Source: Trichodelitschia bisporula (taxonomy: Eukaryota > Ascomycota > Dothideomycetes > Phaeotrichales > Phaeotrichaceae). From it: a DNA stretch of 64,000 nucleotides. The stretch covers positions 505,061 through 569,060 of the forward strand of contig ML996695.1 in assembly GCA_010356995.1 (NCBI GenBank). The letters run 5' to 3'. Below are positions 53,916 through 64,000 of the stretch, piece after piece. Within the stretch, counting starts at the first letter, position 1. The number at the start of each line of letters is the position of its first letter. The notes beneath the pieces were generated by a model. The model was not told the origin of the DNA. It saw nothing but the letters and a program-made list of their open reading frames with translations, and searched no databases. A program made the position numbers and the translations under genes.

Positions 53916-54772
53916 TCACTTGTGATGAAAGCTCCTCAACTCCACTTCATCAGCCCTAACACTCATGAAGGCAGTGGTGCCCCCCCTCGTCTGCAACTGG
54001 CCTCCTCCCTTCCCCATCTTCTTCACTGCTTTCTCCCGCCCCAGAATCACAAACTTCACCACTATGAACACAACAATCGCCAGCACCAAGATCCCAATGA
54101 TATACCCCGCCACAACGCCGCGTGAGTGCTTGCGATCGTCCAAAAAGCCATATACATAAAAGTGCTGATCCGCAAAGGTTATAAACGCGACCGCCAGATA
54201 CAGCGACAGCATGATAACCAGCCAAAGGGCATGCAACCATGGCGGCGAGGGCGCCCGAGCGAGTATAAGCTCGAGCAGAGCGAATACGGAGTTGAGGGCG
54301 TGTTCGGTCACGTTGCTCCAGGCGGCGAACCGATCTTTGAAGCTCCCGTTGAAGAGCAAGCCCCAGAAAACGATGGTTACGATGAAGGGATAGGTGACCA
54401 CTACTCTTGTAAGCCTGTGTCCTGCGTACACACTACGCCACGTCACATACCAGTCGTGTAGAACAGCGCGTGCAGCTGCTGCAGCCAACCTGCCCACCGC
54501 GCGAGCAGCGGCCGTCCATTTAGCCAGTAGGTCGCCGTGTGCAGCGCGGCGAAGGCGTGGTAGAAGCCCAGGCCCCAGAAGGTCAGGTTGGTGAAGTAAC
54601 TGAAGTGCTGGCGGGCGAGGGAGGGACTGCGCTCGCCGTCGATGGAGAGGATGACGATTAAGCTCGTGAAGATGTAGAAGGAGATGAGGGCGCGGAGCGA
54701 GGCGTAGGCAAGCGGGGAGAGCGCCCAAGAGGTACTGTAGCGGACCGGGTCTATGGGAGCGGGAGACCACAT
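53916..54772 (-). CDS. FAR-17a/AIG1-like membrane protein
   Basis: Exons (minus) 54772-54451 and 54403-53916 give 269 aa. Animal relatives (AIG1/ADTRP) hydrolyse fatty acid esters of hydroxy fatty acids through Thr and His in the membrane; the fungal role is unknown. About six spans are seen: LRALISFYIFTSLIVILSI, FTNLTFWGLGFYHAFAALHT, YPFIVTIVFWGLLFNG, ALNSVFALLELILA, LHALWLVIMLSLYLAVAFIT, and AGYIIGILVLAIVVFIVVKF. SYFTNLTFWGLGFY and WSNVTEHALNSVFAL are the family blocks; the His in the second is the likely catalytic one. The C-terminal tail is hydrophilic. The acceptor inside AAGAG|TA was chosen to keep the frame and restore TTVVVTYPF. Confidence 0.78.
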
Positions 54773-55563
54773 CTTGAGCTTGTTGGCTTGTTGCGAGCTG
54801 ATGAAGGATTTACTGAGCAGCGCTGAAACCGAACATCGATCCCGAGCTCCCAATATAACAATAGGTCCTCAACAAGCCCGTCAGGTTCGCCGACTGTAGA
54901 AATGAAGAAAGAAAGGATGCAGGAATGATGCGCGCCAGCGATGCGATCTCAACGCCGCGGAATGGGGCGCCCGACCCTGGGTTTTGACAGTCGCCGATCC
55001 GAAGCGAGGCCGGCAGCGCGCGCGTGTGCATGTGGCGTGCGGCTGAAGAAGGGCGCTAGGCGGCGCCTTGAGGCTTTGCGAGATTTCGAGACGGCGTCGC
55101 CGTCCGGTGACTATTTTTGGCAGAGGAGACGGTGTTTGGGCTTTCGGCGATGGTGCTGGAAGTGAGAACAATTTGGTGTTTTTATGATGGCGAGGTCGTT
55201 GCCAACCCTTACCCACATGGATCTGAGATCTGCCGCCAGCAGGCGCTTCTGGCTTCTGATTGGAGTTTTGGTGAAAGAGCTCAGCCTTGGGCTAATTTCG
55301 GGCCACTATGATAGGTTATCTGAGGGTCTAGATGCGATATCATAGGTATTAACCCATTTCTGTTCAATTGGACCTTCTCTTCGCGCTGGTGCAAACTCGA
55401 CAAATCATATCTCTTCGTAAACAGTCAAAGATTTGCAAGTACCCGAGTCGAATTTGGCATTGTATCATTGAGGGTGACGTGTTGGTTGTATTACAACATA
55501 TCATTCCGAAACGGACACTTCACCCTTCGATAGTAGTGATGATCCCTTTCTCCCCCGGCTCAC
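54773..55563. other. Intergenic, no gene seen
   Basis: About 0.8 kb between two minus-strand genes. It holds the promoter of the AIG1-like gene and the 3' flank of the chitinase. No supported coding sequence. Confidence 0.4.
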
Positions 55564-56850
55564 TCAGTAACGGTCATGCAACGCCATGTACCCGGCATAC
55601 ACCAAGCTCCTCGCATCGCCGCCCTCGACATCCTTAGCAACATCCGCAGTGCCCGTCCAGAAGAACAGCCCAGCCAAGCCCCTGTCCCTGACGAACGCCG
55701 CCTTAGTAGCCACTGTCTCAGCATTATCGTAGCTCACCCATCCCCCGTCACCCCCAATGCAATACGCCGCACAGCACACGCGATCCACGCCCTGCTGGGC
55801 ACCCGGCCGCGGCAATTCCGAGTACTCAAAGGATCCATCCTCGCCACCCCCGCCCTTGTGCCGGTATCCTGGTCCCGCAGCGCCCAAGAACGAGCGTCCG
55901 AAGGCTGGGATCCCGAAAAGAATTTTTGCGGCAGGGAAACCTGTCCCGAGAACGAATTCAACAGCTGCTACACCGCTCGGCTGTATCGAGGGTGGGTTCT
56001 GGGGATCGGTGTGGCTGGGTATGGGGGCATACAGAGCAGCGTGGTGGCCTGCGGTTGGGGTCCAGGGGCCGTAGAAGTCGTAGGCCATTAGGTTGAGGAG
56101 GTCAAGCGTGTGGGAGAGCGTGGGAAGGTCGATGTATCGGAGAAGCCAGGCACCGGCTGGGAGGGCGGTAGATAGAATGTAGCGCGGCCGGGGAAGGTAT
56201 GTGCGGAGGGTGGAGAGGAGAGCAGTGAAGTCTATCGTTTGGAATGGAGTTGGGTGCTCCCAGTCGACTGTTGCCAGTTAACCCTATGATATCGGAGGGA
56301 AGAAGAGAGAGGGAACTACCATCTATACCGTCCAGCCCATAAGCGTCGACAAGCTCACGCGCGGATGCCCCAAAGCGCTCTCTTGTCGTCGGGTCGGCGG
56401 CCACGGATGCGAAAGTAGCTGGGTCGCTGCTACCTCCACCGATCGAGAGGATAATCTTCAGATGTGTGTACTGGCGCTTCAGGCCCACAAAGGCGCGGAG
56501 ACAACCTTGCGTGCCGTCGACGGAAATCTGTGTATCCGCATATTCGTCGCTGAGCTTCAATTGGCAGACGTGGTGTCAGTAATTGATGACCGATATTGTG
56601 GTGGGACGCACGTAGACAGTCCCGTCCGATTTGAGCCTGTGTTGGCAACCCGGGTCAGCTCTGAGAGAAGAAGAGAAGCGCTGTCCTCTGAAAGGGACCT
56701 TGAGCTTGTCGAGTAATCAGCGGCAAGTACGATGCGGACCTACCCGGCAAAGGCGTAGAAAACATGAGACACTATGTCAAGGCGCAGCGACGACGGTGTC
56801 TGATTCCGGTAGACACGGTAATTGGGATAGTAGACGGCATTGATGAACAT
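55564..56850 (-). CDS. GH18 chitinase
   Basis: Exons (minus) 56850-56744, 56636-56612, 56554-56320 and 56267-55564 give 356 aa. It is a glycoside hydrolase of family 18, cutting beta-1,4 links in chitin by substrate-assisted catalysis. The barrel begins FINAVYYPNYRVYRNQ; the SIGGG strand (HLKIILSIGGGSSD) and the catalytic DGIDVDWEHP (DxxDxDxE, Glu acid) are complete after splicing, followed by LNLMAYDFYGPW, FGIPAFGRSF and GGWVSYDNAETV. Exon 2 is a 25-nt microexon that restores FAGLKSDGTVYLSDEYAD. The frame is open upstream to an ATG at 56973 (41 extra residues), and a membrane-anchor segment lies further upstream (57230-57330); see findings. No signal peptide is present with the chosen start. 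Confidence 0.85.
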
Positions 56851-58895
56851 TGAAATCGGCGGCGGGAAGCTAGCTGCGATTGCCCTCTCTTCTCCGGCAG
56901 ACGGACGACGGTAGTCAGGTGGGTCTCGTATCAGCCAATCTGGACGGCCCGGGCCGAAGAAGGGGGAGGCCATGTGCGATGCGGAGCCACGGCGGCTAGG
57001 GCAGCGTGGACGACAGAAGGCAGGAGGCAATGGATTGTGTGCAAGAAAAATTTGACGACGCAAACAAGCGGTGACGGTTCCGAAACGCAATGTCAGCTGC
57101 TGAGGAGCGGCACAGTTGACGGTTTTTGACAGGCCCAATCTTCAGTACAAATATAGATCATCATGCTCGCGGCCGAAGTCTCAGGTAGTCCAAGGCCATA
57201 GGTAAACATATACCGACTCTTGGGAGGCGGGGGACGGGAGCCAGGCCTGGGTATATAAATCAAGCAGACGAGCAATTACGACGGCGCTTACCACAACCAG
57301 CACTAAACAGAGCTGAGAGGCGACGGCTTTTGAACGGAAGGACGTTCGCTTCCCTCGCTGCGCGTGATGACGACTTTCCGAGCTAGACAGAGACAAGCCG
57401 GCAACCACGGCCGACCGCTGTTGATAGCACAGACGATGCTCATGTCGCCCCGCAGTCGTGCCATGCAACTTACCGTCGACCCTCAGTGGTTCAATGCGGG
57501 GTGCTGCACCTGAAGAGGGTCCTGCAGTTCGGGATTGAGGCCAATCAGTGCCAGTCGATGATTCAGTTCTCGGTGCAGCGGGAGAACCACACACCCTCGT
57601 CGGCATTTGAGGCCAGTAGGAGTAAGTCCCGGGTGCCTGGTTGGACGCATCGTCATAGGTTATTGGCTGTGGCAGACGCGTCGAGCATGAGCCAGTTGGC
57701 CCAAAAGAGGGTTGGAAGCGGTGGAAGTAGCGAAAGCGGAGGCGACGAAAAGCTGGGGGAGTGGGATGGCGTGGGGGTCCCTTGCCTGGCGCTTGCTCTT
57801 AACTAAACCCCAGAATCGCGCTTAAATATTTCCGTTTTTGATGGTGATCATCAAGGTACATAGTGGCCGTCGATAGAAGTTGATTCGTTCAGGATCCGCA
57901 ATCTGCGCCATACTATGTGGTGAATGGCGAGCCGGGAAAAGACCGCATCAATATCGTGCAGCCTGCGGCGAAGCGCTTACAGAGAGCTGAGGTCTTATCG
58001 AAGGAGCTGATATGCGCAAGAGTCATGGGAAGGCCGAAATGGTCGAGGCGGACCCGGTACCTACATGGCTCGGCGCGCCGCTACGACCACCGCAGCCTTG
58101 TCCATGCACCTCCGCGTCATCTGGTTTCTTCCGCACGAACATGGTGCATGGCGAAAAAGGGTATGGTTGTTTGCTCATCCGTTGTAGCGAAATGGCGGGC
58201 TTCTCATGCAGAAGCAGGCTTAAATCAGATACTCGTATGACAGGACTGGACGGTTCATCGTTGTAGATGCTGTCAGCAGGTCCTGCAATTCTCCACAGAG
58301 CTATCACACACGGTGGATATACAAAACAGCCGCTTATTTGCATCATCGGATGCCAGGACCAGGGATTGCCGTTCGCATAGTCGATACTGTATGTTGGCGC
58401 ATAGCGCAGCTAGCTGAGAGCAAGGGGCCGGGTTGCTTGCGGTTTACTCGCGCAAATGACGGGGGGGTTATCAAGTGGTGGGTGGATGTGCATTGCTAAT
58501 GGTTTGGGGCCGAGGACGAGAAGACAAGCAGCTGTGATGAGGGTGAGAGTTGCATGAGACGACAACGTCGTGGAACCTTTGGTGCCACAAGTGTCTGGAA
58601 CCGGCTGGGATATATGTGGCGCATGGGTATGGAATGAGTGGCGCCTTCCATTGCTGATGCCAAGAGGAGAGGCAACGAACCCTTGTCCGAAGCTCTCTCA
58701 CGTCCATCAAGTCAACTCCGAATCATCGCTCAACCAAACATCGCAGCTTCATTCACACGCACCCGTATCCACCTCCCCCACCACCCACCACCTATCTCTA
58801 CATTACACGTCATCCCCGGGCCCATCCTGACCTCAAGCATAACCGAGGGGAGTCCACCACCTCTCTGCAGCCTCACTTTTTGCCAGCCAGCAGCC
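56851..58895. other. Intergenic, with a possible 5' exon of the chitinase
   Basis: About 2 kb. On the minus strand a 141-codon frame (57606-57181) ends with a strong membrane span and could be an upstream exon of the chitinase. The remainder (57800-58895) has only short frames and no recognised gene; its last 150 bases are the CT/CA-rich leader of yth1. Confidence 0.45.
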
Positions 58896-59725
58896 ATGGC
58901 CGAGGTCGAGCGCATTCGCGCCGCGGTCGACCAACTGCTCAACCCGAGCGCACCTCCACCGCAATACAGCTTCACCTTTGACAAGTTCCTCAGAAAGGAG
59001 TACCGCTTCGGTCTGAGCCCCGACCGCCCAGCATGCAAGGCCTTCCAGCAGGGCCACTGCCCTCTGGGCAGCGAATGTCCGGACAAACATCAACCGCAGA
59101 CCATGTACAACAAGTGAGTATCCCTACCGCTCTCATCCCAGTTCATACTGACCGCGTGGACAGCCTTATCTGCAAGCACTGGCTGCGTGGTCTCTGCAAG
59201 AAGGGCGAGGCATGTGAATTCCTACACGAGTACAACCTGCGCAAGATGCCCGAGTGCAACTTCTTCGCCCGCCACCAGTCCTGCGCTGCAGGCGACGACT
59301 GCCCCTATAGCCACGTTGACCCGGCCTTCAAGCGTCCATCCTGCCCACACTTCGACCGCGGCTTCTGTCCCTTGGGGCCGCTGTGCGCCAACCGCCATGT
59401 GAAGAAGGCTACAATCTGCCCTTTCTACCTTGCCGGCTTCTGTCCTGATGGCCGTGACTGCGAGCGCGGTGCCCATCCACGCTTCCCGACCGATCTCAAG
59501 CCGCCTGAGGTACTGGCTCGTAAGACAGTAGAAGAGGAGCAGCGTGAACGTGAGGAACGCGAACGCGATATGCGCGCTGAAGATGAACGCGACCGAGACC
59601 GCGATGACCGGGATGATGGTCCTGGTCGCGGCGGACGCGATTACGGCGAGGGCAGGGGCAAGTTCGGGGGTCGGCGCTGGGATGGGAAACGGAGAGGCCG
59701 GGGTAGGAAACGGCACAACTTCTGA
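58896..59725 (+). CDS. yth1: mRNA 3'-end-processing protein Yth1 (CPSF30)
   Basis: Exons 58896-59113 and 59164-59725 give 259 aa. It is a core subunit of the cleavage and polyadenylation factor that binds the AAUAAA-like signal. Five CCCH zinc fingers follow one another: [77 protein letters not shown] and [20 protein letters not shown]. The N-terminal [15 protein letters not shown] and the post-finger [13 protein letters not shown] are also typical. The C-terminal 70 residues are Arg/Glu/Asp-rich then Gly/Arg-rich, a common fungal extension. The single intron (50 nt) separates finger 1 from finger 2. Confidence 0.93.
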
Positions 59726-60834
59726 TCCCTCCTCCTATGGTTGCTGTTTGACTGCGTCATGCCGTGCACCAAGCGTTGGGATCGGTCATTTGCACCGCCA
59801 TTCCTCATTTTGGCTGACATGGCTTCTTAGTAACTTCTGACGTTTCGCCGAGTGAATGGCCCAGCCGTCGTCGTCATGTGCAATCCACCTATGACCTTTG
59901 ATGAGTTCAGAAGCAATATGTCCATTAAGAGGCTGCGGGAAACTAGCTTTGACGTTCGTTTGGCTTGAAGGAAAAGGTGCATGGCGTTTACACTTGGTGG
60001 ATATTGCACTGCATGGCGCGCGGAATGATTCGGATTAGGGCGTTGATGTTACTACAATTGGATTCATTCTGCAGACCTTCAACCCGCATCCAGTTTCCAT
60101 GGATCTTGCATGCTATCACAGTAAATGTAACGTGGCGCTTCTTCACCTCTGCTTCTCATCCCCCGGTCCCTAGAACTAAACACCCCCAATTAGCTGCTCT
60201 CCAGCCCCAGTCCCGAACACCACACAGCCTCGCAAATTCCCAGTCCATCACACTCCAGTCCCAAACCAGCCCAGCCACACGCCCGATCGATCAACCGTTC
60301 CCCAGCACCACTCACCCTGCAGAAATCCGCGCGCCTGACCGGCCAACGACAATCGCAGGATCGCATACCCCGCACCTGGGGGCTGGAAAAGCCGCGCGCC
60401 CAGCCTCACGCTGCAGACGGGAAACTCCACGCTCCCTGATCCCTTTTCCGTCAGCTTTTTCCTCGAAGCTCAACGCTGCAATGATACGCTGTGCTTGCCC
60501 CCAGCTAAAGGTGGTGTGCCGCTCGTTTGGGTAGTGGTGACGATGGGTGGCGGGGTGGCATATGCGGGGTTAGGAGGGGTCGAGGCAGGGCCTTGCGGAA
60601 TGGGGTCTGGAACATGGAACATTCTCCAGGGGATCTGGATGGAGCCACGGTGCGGATGGGGCTGCCGCTTCAAGTTACAATTGTTGTGATTGTAACTGCC
60701 ATGTAATTCGCGCGTCTATCCTCACGTCCCGCCGATGGGTATGCCGGTCAAATAACCTACCCAGTCTACTGTGTATCAAAGAAGTACGAAACTCCGGCCA
60801 CCGAGAAAATGCTGATCACTAAACACGCCCCAGT
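59726..60834. other. Intergenic, no gene seen
   Basis: About 1.1 kb between the 3' ends of two convergent genes. Open frames are short and Pro/Thr-rich, without family resemblance. Confidence 0.4.
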
Positions 60835-62321
60835 CTACGAGCTACTCTTCATCGTCCCGCACTGACTACACGTCCACCACTGCGCCTCCATGAAGTTCCC
60901 GCATTGGTGACAGGACCACCCTATACTCGACGGCCGCGTCGGCGCTGGCTTCCTGCTCTCTGTCACGCTCCTGTGCACTGGAGGTGCTGCTGGAGGCGCC
61001 GGTCTGCGACTCCCGCTCCGGGCCTGGGGTCGAGCGGCTTCGCACACGTTGCAGGTGTGTGCGGTTGGAGAGTTGACGAGCGTGCAGGTCAGACACTGCC
61101 AGCTGTTTGGCGCGAAGTCGCTGTCGTGGCTATCGGATGTGAGGTCGACGGGTGCGGCCCGGGAGCCTACGAAGGGATTCGGAGCGGATGAGGTCCGAGG
61201 AGGCGGCCGCCGGTAGTCGGACTCGTTGGCGGGGCGTGAGACAGGTTTACTAGGTCGGCTCAGTTGAGAGAGCGTTTGATCGTATGCGCTCGATGCCGAC
61301 GAAGAAGGCTTGCTCCGCACAGCCTGCAGGCCGTGTTCCGCGCTCCAGGTAAGTCCCTCTGGAGGACAATCATCATCATCATCGACCTCTCCCCGCTCGC
61401 GCCGGAGCTTCTCGTCCTCCTCCTCTTCCATGAGGTCAACCAGTGCCGCCGCAATAGCCGCATCGTTCGCACTGTCCATCTCAGACTTAGTATGGAACCC
61501 ATTCATCAGCGCATCCTCCGCCGCGCGAATAGCAACTCTATTCCCACTCCCACACCCCTGATCGCCCATCTTGTCCCCGCGCTGCTTCGCCACTTCACGC
61601 TGCCGCTCCAGCTCGCGGCGCTTCTCGCGGTCGCGATTTAGAGCAGCCAAAGCCACGGCATCGTGGATCTCGCGCTGGGGCGCGCGCTGCCCGCCGAGCC
61701 GGACCCCTGCTTGCAACCTCGCTTTGTCGGCAGCCTTTTGCCGATCGAGCGCTCCGGCCCGGGCCAGGCGGCGGAGTTCGTCGACGGGTACGTCCCGGCC
61801 GCCTAGCGCGTGGCCCGGGGCCAGGAAGCCTTCGCCCGACCAGCCTTTGGCTTGGAGGATGTACCACTCTCCACGCAGCTCTTGCCAGAGTTTGTGGAAT
61901 TTGTCGTCGTGTGGGCCGAATTTGTTGTGGGAGAGTCTAGGGGGTTAGTAGGTGGGTTGGGGGTTGTTAGGGACAGTGCGTACTCGTGGAGCATGGTGTC
62001 TAGTACCGTTTCAAAGCTCAGGAAGGTAGAGGAGTTGGAATGGTGTCGAAGGCGAAGGCTTATCTCTTTGCCATAGCCGGAGTTCAAGCCTAACACTGTC
62101 AGATGTGCCAGGTAGCCTCAGAACCGGAAAATACCTAGCAGTCCCGCTTCATCTGGATAGAACTCGCAGAGTTTGCCGACTTTCCATCCCCGCTTCCGCA
62201 TGATCGGTTTCACGCATGACGCGATCTTCCGCAGAAACAGTAACGCCTCATCCGAGCGTGGTAAGCTGCGAAGATGGACATATTCGCCAAAGTGGTTTTC
62301 GTGGTCTACGGCTGGTGCCAT
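60835..62321 (-). CDS. wss1: Wss1-like DNA-protein crosslink protease (WLM domain)
   Basis: Exons (minus) 62321-62135, 62089-61984 and 61936-60835 give 464 aa. Wss1 is a SUMO- and Cdc48-linked metalloprotease that degrades proteins crosslinked to DNA. The WLM domain covers about residues 1-135, with LNSGYGKEISLRLRH and the zinc site LHELSHNKFGPHD (HExxH plus third His), rebuilt across the second intron. A charged coiled-coil stretch follows, then PVDLTSDSHDSDF, which fits a SUMO-interacting motif, and two RanBP2-type zinc fingers: WQCLTCTLVNSPTAHTCNVC at about 375-397 and WSCHQCGNFMEAQWWTCSQC at the extreme C-terminus. The length is normal. Confidence 0.9.
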
Positions 62322-64000
62322 GTTGAAAGTAGGATCGTACTGGTAGTTGATTTTGGGTGGAGGATCATAGTAACAGAGAAAGGCCTTGCGTAGTTTGCCC
62401 AGTTTGGCGGTTTTGGGTGGTCACAATTAAATGTCCTGTGAATGGCCAAGGCGAAGAGTGAAGCAGACTCTTTGTATGAGTGGCAAGGAAGGTGAAAGAT
62501 GGCGGTGAATGCAAGTAGAAGGAGGCCTTTGCAGCAGAGATCAGACAGATGTCGTGTACACACATGAGATGGAAGACTACCCCGCGGCGATAGTCCGCGG
62601 CGGCGGCGAACGGACGCGTCAGCTGTGTCGAAATGATTAGCAAGCGAGGGCAGGAGGGCTTTCTCTCGCATTTAAGAACCTACAGAGGCCGGTACGACAG
62701 AAGAGCTCTGCAGCAGCAGATAAGGCTACGGCTACTGTAGTCCAGCCTGATGCGCGATATTGATGAAGTGGGTCATGCAGCACCCCATGTGGCAGTTGCC
62801 TGGTCCGATGCCCGATGGATCATCGATTTTCCGCTGAAGGACTGAGGCTTTGGTTCGCGGGTAACAGGATCCAGCCCGACCAAGGCGAACTCCAAAGAGC
62901 CCCTTTGCTGACGACTCTACGTATCCCCATTGCATCGTTGAAGCACTGACGTTGCACATTCGTCATTGGCGGCAAGGCTCTCCGGTGACGTGAAAGGTCG
63001 TGGACGCTAAAAGCAGGGCAACCCGAACGGACGGGTCGCTATGGCTGATATCGATAAGAACTCAAAACACCTCTGCCTTCCCCGCAGTGGCACCGTCCCA
63101 ACGATTGGCCGTCAAACGCCCAAAACGTGATGCTGACCAATGGTGATAATCAGACTTGAACTTTGCGTTTTGAGTCAGACAATATTTGATCTCTGACTGG
63201 ACGACGATGGCGCAGACTTCCCCTACTATGGTATGAAGCTGCGTTTGAGCGCAAAGACTTTCCGATGTCGTTGAACAGCATCGCGTTTGAGTTCTCTCTG
63301 GCAGAGGTCATTCCGAGCAGCTAGACAATTTCCCGGTACCTTGTAGCTCTCGATAATTCTCAGTCACTACAGTACCGGTACGTGAAGGAGAACACGATTG
63401 TGTCGGGGATCGCCCCAATTCCTGCCGTGCCGTCAGAGCCTCTTTCGCCTCCATATCTTTGAGAGATTTGGCGTTGAAGAACGCGTATCACCGTGGGATG
63501 CGGACTTAAGCTCCTATCCTTCGGTGATATCGTGGTTCATCTGATTCCAAGGCGGGAAGCATCCGATTTGCTTGAACGAAGCCACCTCGTCTGTCCATGC
63601 CTATCTCTCAATGATGAGCTCTCCACAACTGCCATTATTACTTCTCAACCAATTATACAGGAAAGCCAAAAACCAAATGCCGGAAAAGAAGAAATACTAG
63701 AAGCATCTCCAAGCCGCTGAAGCCGCTGAAGCCGCGGGTGGCACACGCTCCATGGCGATCTTAGAGCTAACTTGGCGCTCGGGCGTTGCTGGGGTTTTGA
63801 GACTTCAGGTGCCTGGCAACACCGCCTGCGTTGTAAGGCTGAGTCCAATCATCGGAGACTTTGACCCTCGACAGGTCGTACAGCCATTCGCTCATCCGCC
63901 ATCTCGTAACTCGTTGCTGTCCCACCCCAGTTCTTCTCTCTTCCCTTCATCCTTTGCGACCAGCAGTTGCGTACAGCTTGCGCTGCCCCTTCTATGATCA
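62322..64000. other. Intergenic to window end, no gene seen
   Basis: About 1.7 kb. It begins with the wss1 promoter. Short frames occur on both strands; the longest plus-strand one (63493-63720) has no family resemblance. A 9-bp repeat (AGCCGCTGA) occurs at about 63712-63730. The last 130 bases become C/T-rich, as in a leader of a gene beyond the window. Confidence 0.4.

Noticed and set aside
57800-58890. Several frames of 80-110 codons
   Set aside because: No motifs, no splice support, and overlapping frames on both strands.
1-64000. CRISPR arrays, rRNA genes, bacterial-type operons, secondary-metabolite core genes
   Set aside because: None seen. The window is fungal nuclear DNA, and the single P450 has no polyketide, peptide or terpene synthase near it.

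Overview
The window is 64 kb of nuclear DNA from a filamentous ascomycete (Pezizomycotina). Its genes are compact and spliced, with GT..AG introns mostly of 45-90 nt. It carries intron-containing tRNA-Lys genes, and its proteins have typical mould families: PalC, Pex6, a CYP53 P450, a fungal amidoligase, an LSD1 with an HMG box, and a GH18 chitinase. The class within Pezizomycotina cannot be fixed from this sequence alone. All exon structures were worked out by hand from reading frames, splice-site consensus and recalled family sequences, not from transcripts.

Layout. 1.9-10.3 kb: a GT34 mannosyltransferase, a Cys/His-rich orphan, complex I NDUFB10, an amidoligase-like protein, and the pH-signalling protein PalC. 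10.3-16.8 kb: a gene-poor stretch with fossil Ty3/Gypsy fragments, a scrap of a mitochondrial carrier gene, an unassigned reading frame and a short direct repeat. 16.8-31.9 kb: an MFS phosphate transporter, Cmc2, prefoldin 2, Pex6, dynamitin and LSD1. 33.9-42.2 kb: a zinc-fold protein resembling Mis18/Yippee, the exonuclease Rex1 and an orphan membrane protein. 42.5-42.9 kb: two tandem, duplicated tRNA-Lys(CTT) genes on the minus strand. 43.1-52.7 kb: CYP53 benzoate hydroxylase, an XRCC2-like RecA-fold protein with Som1 only 20 bp away, TAF8, Cox9, AP-3 mu, a DMAC1-like protein and an AlkB-type dioxygenase. 53-62.3 kb: a Gln/Tyr-rich repeat frame, a FAR-17a/AIG1-like membrane protein, a GH18 chitinase, the CPSF30 homologue Yth1 and the Wss1 protease. 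The last 1.7 kb shows no gene.

There is no operon-like pathway, but two patterns stand out. Many genes sit as head-to-head pairs with short shared promoters (amidoligase/palC, cmc2/prefoldin, dynamitin/LSD1, rex1/orphan, XRCC2-like/som1, taf8/cox9, apm3/DMAC1-like). Five small genes serve the mitochondrial inner membrane or respiratory chain (NDUFB10, Cmc2, Som1, Cox9, DMAC1-like). I saw no clear new multi-gene system. The best leads are the Mis18/Yippee-like protein, the amidoligase, the tRNA-Lys duplication with a 59-nt intron, the possible membrane-anchored form of the chitinase, and the interrupted QQYAS-type repeat frame.
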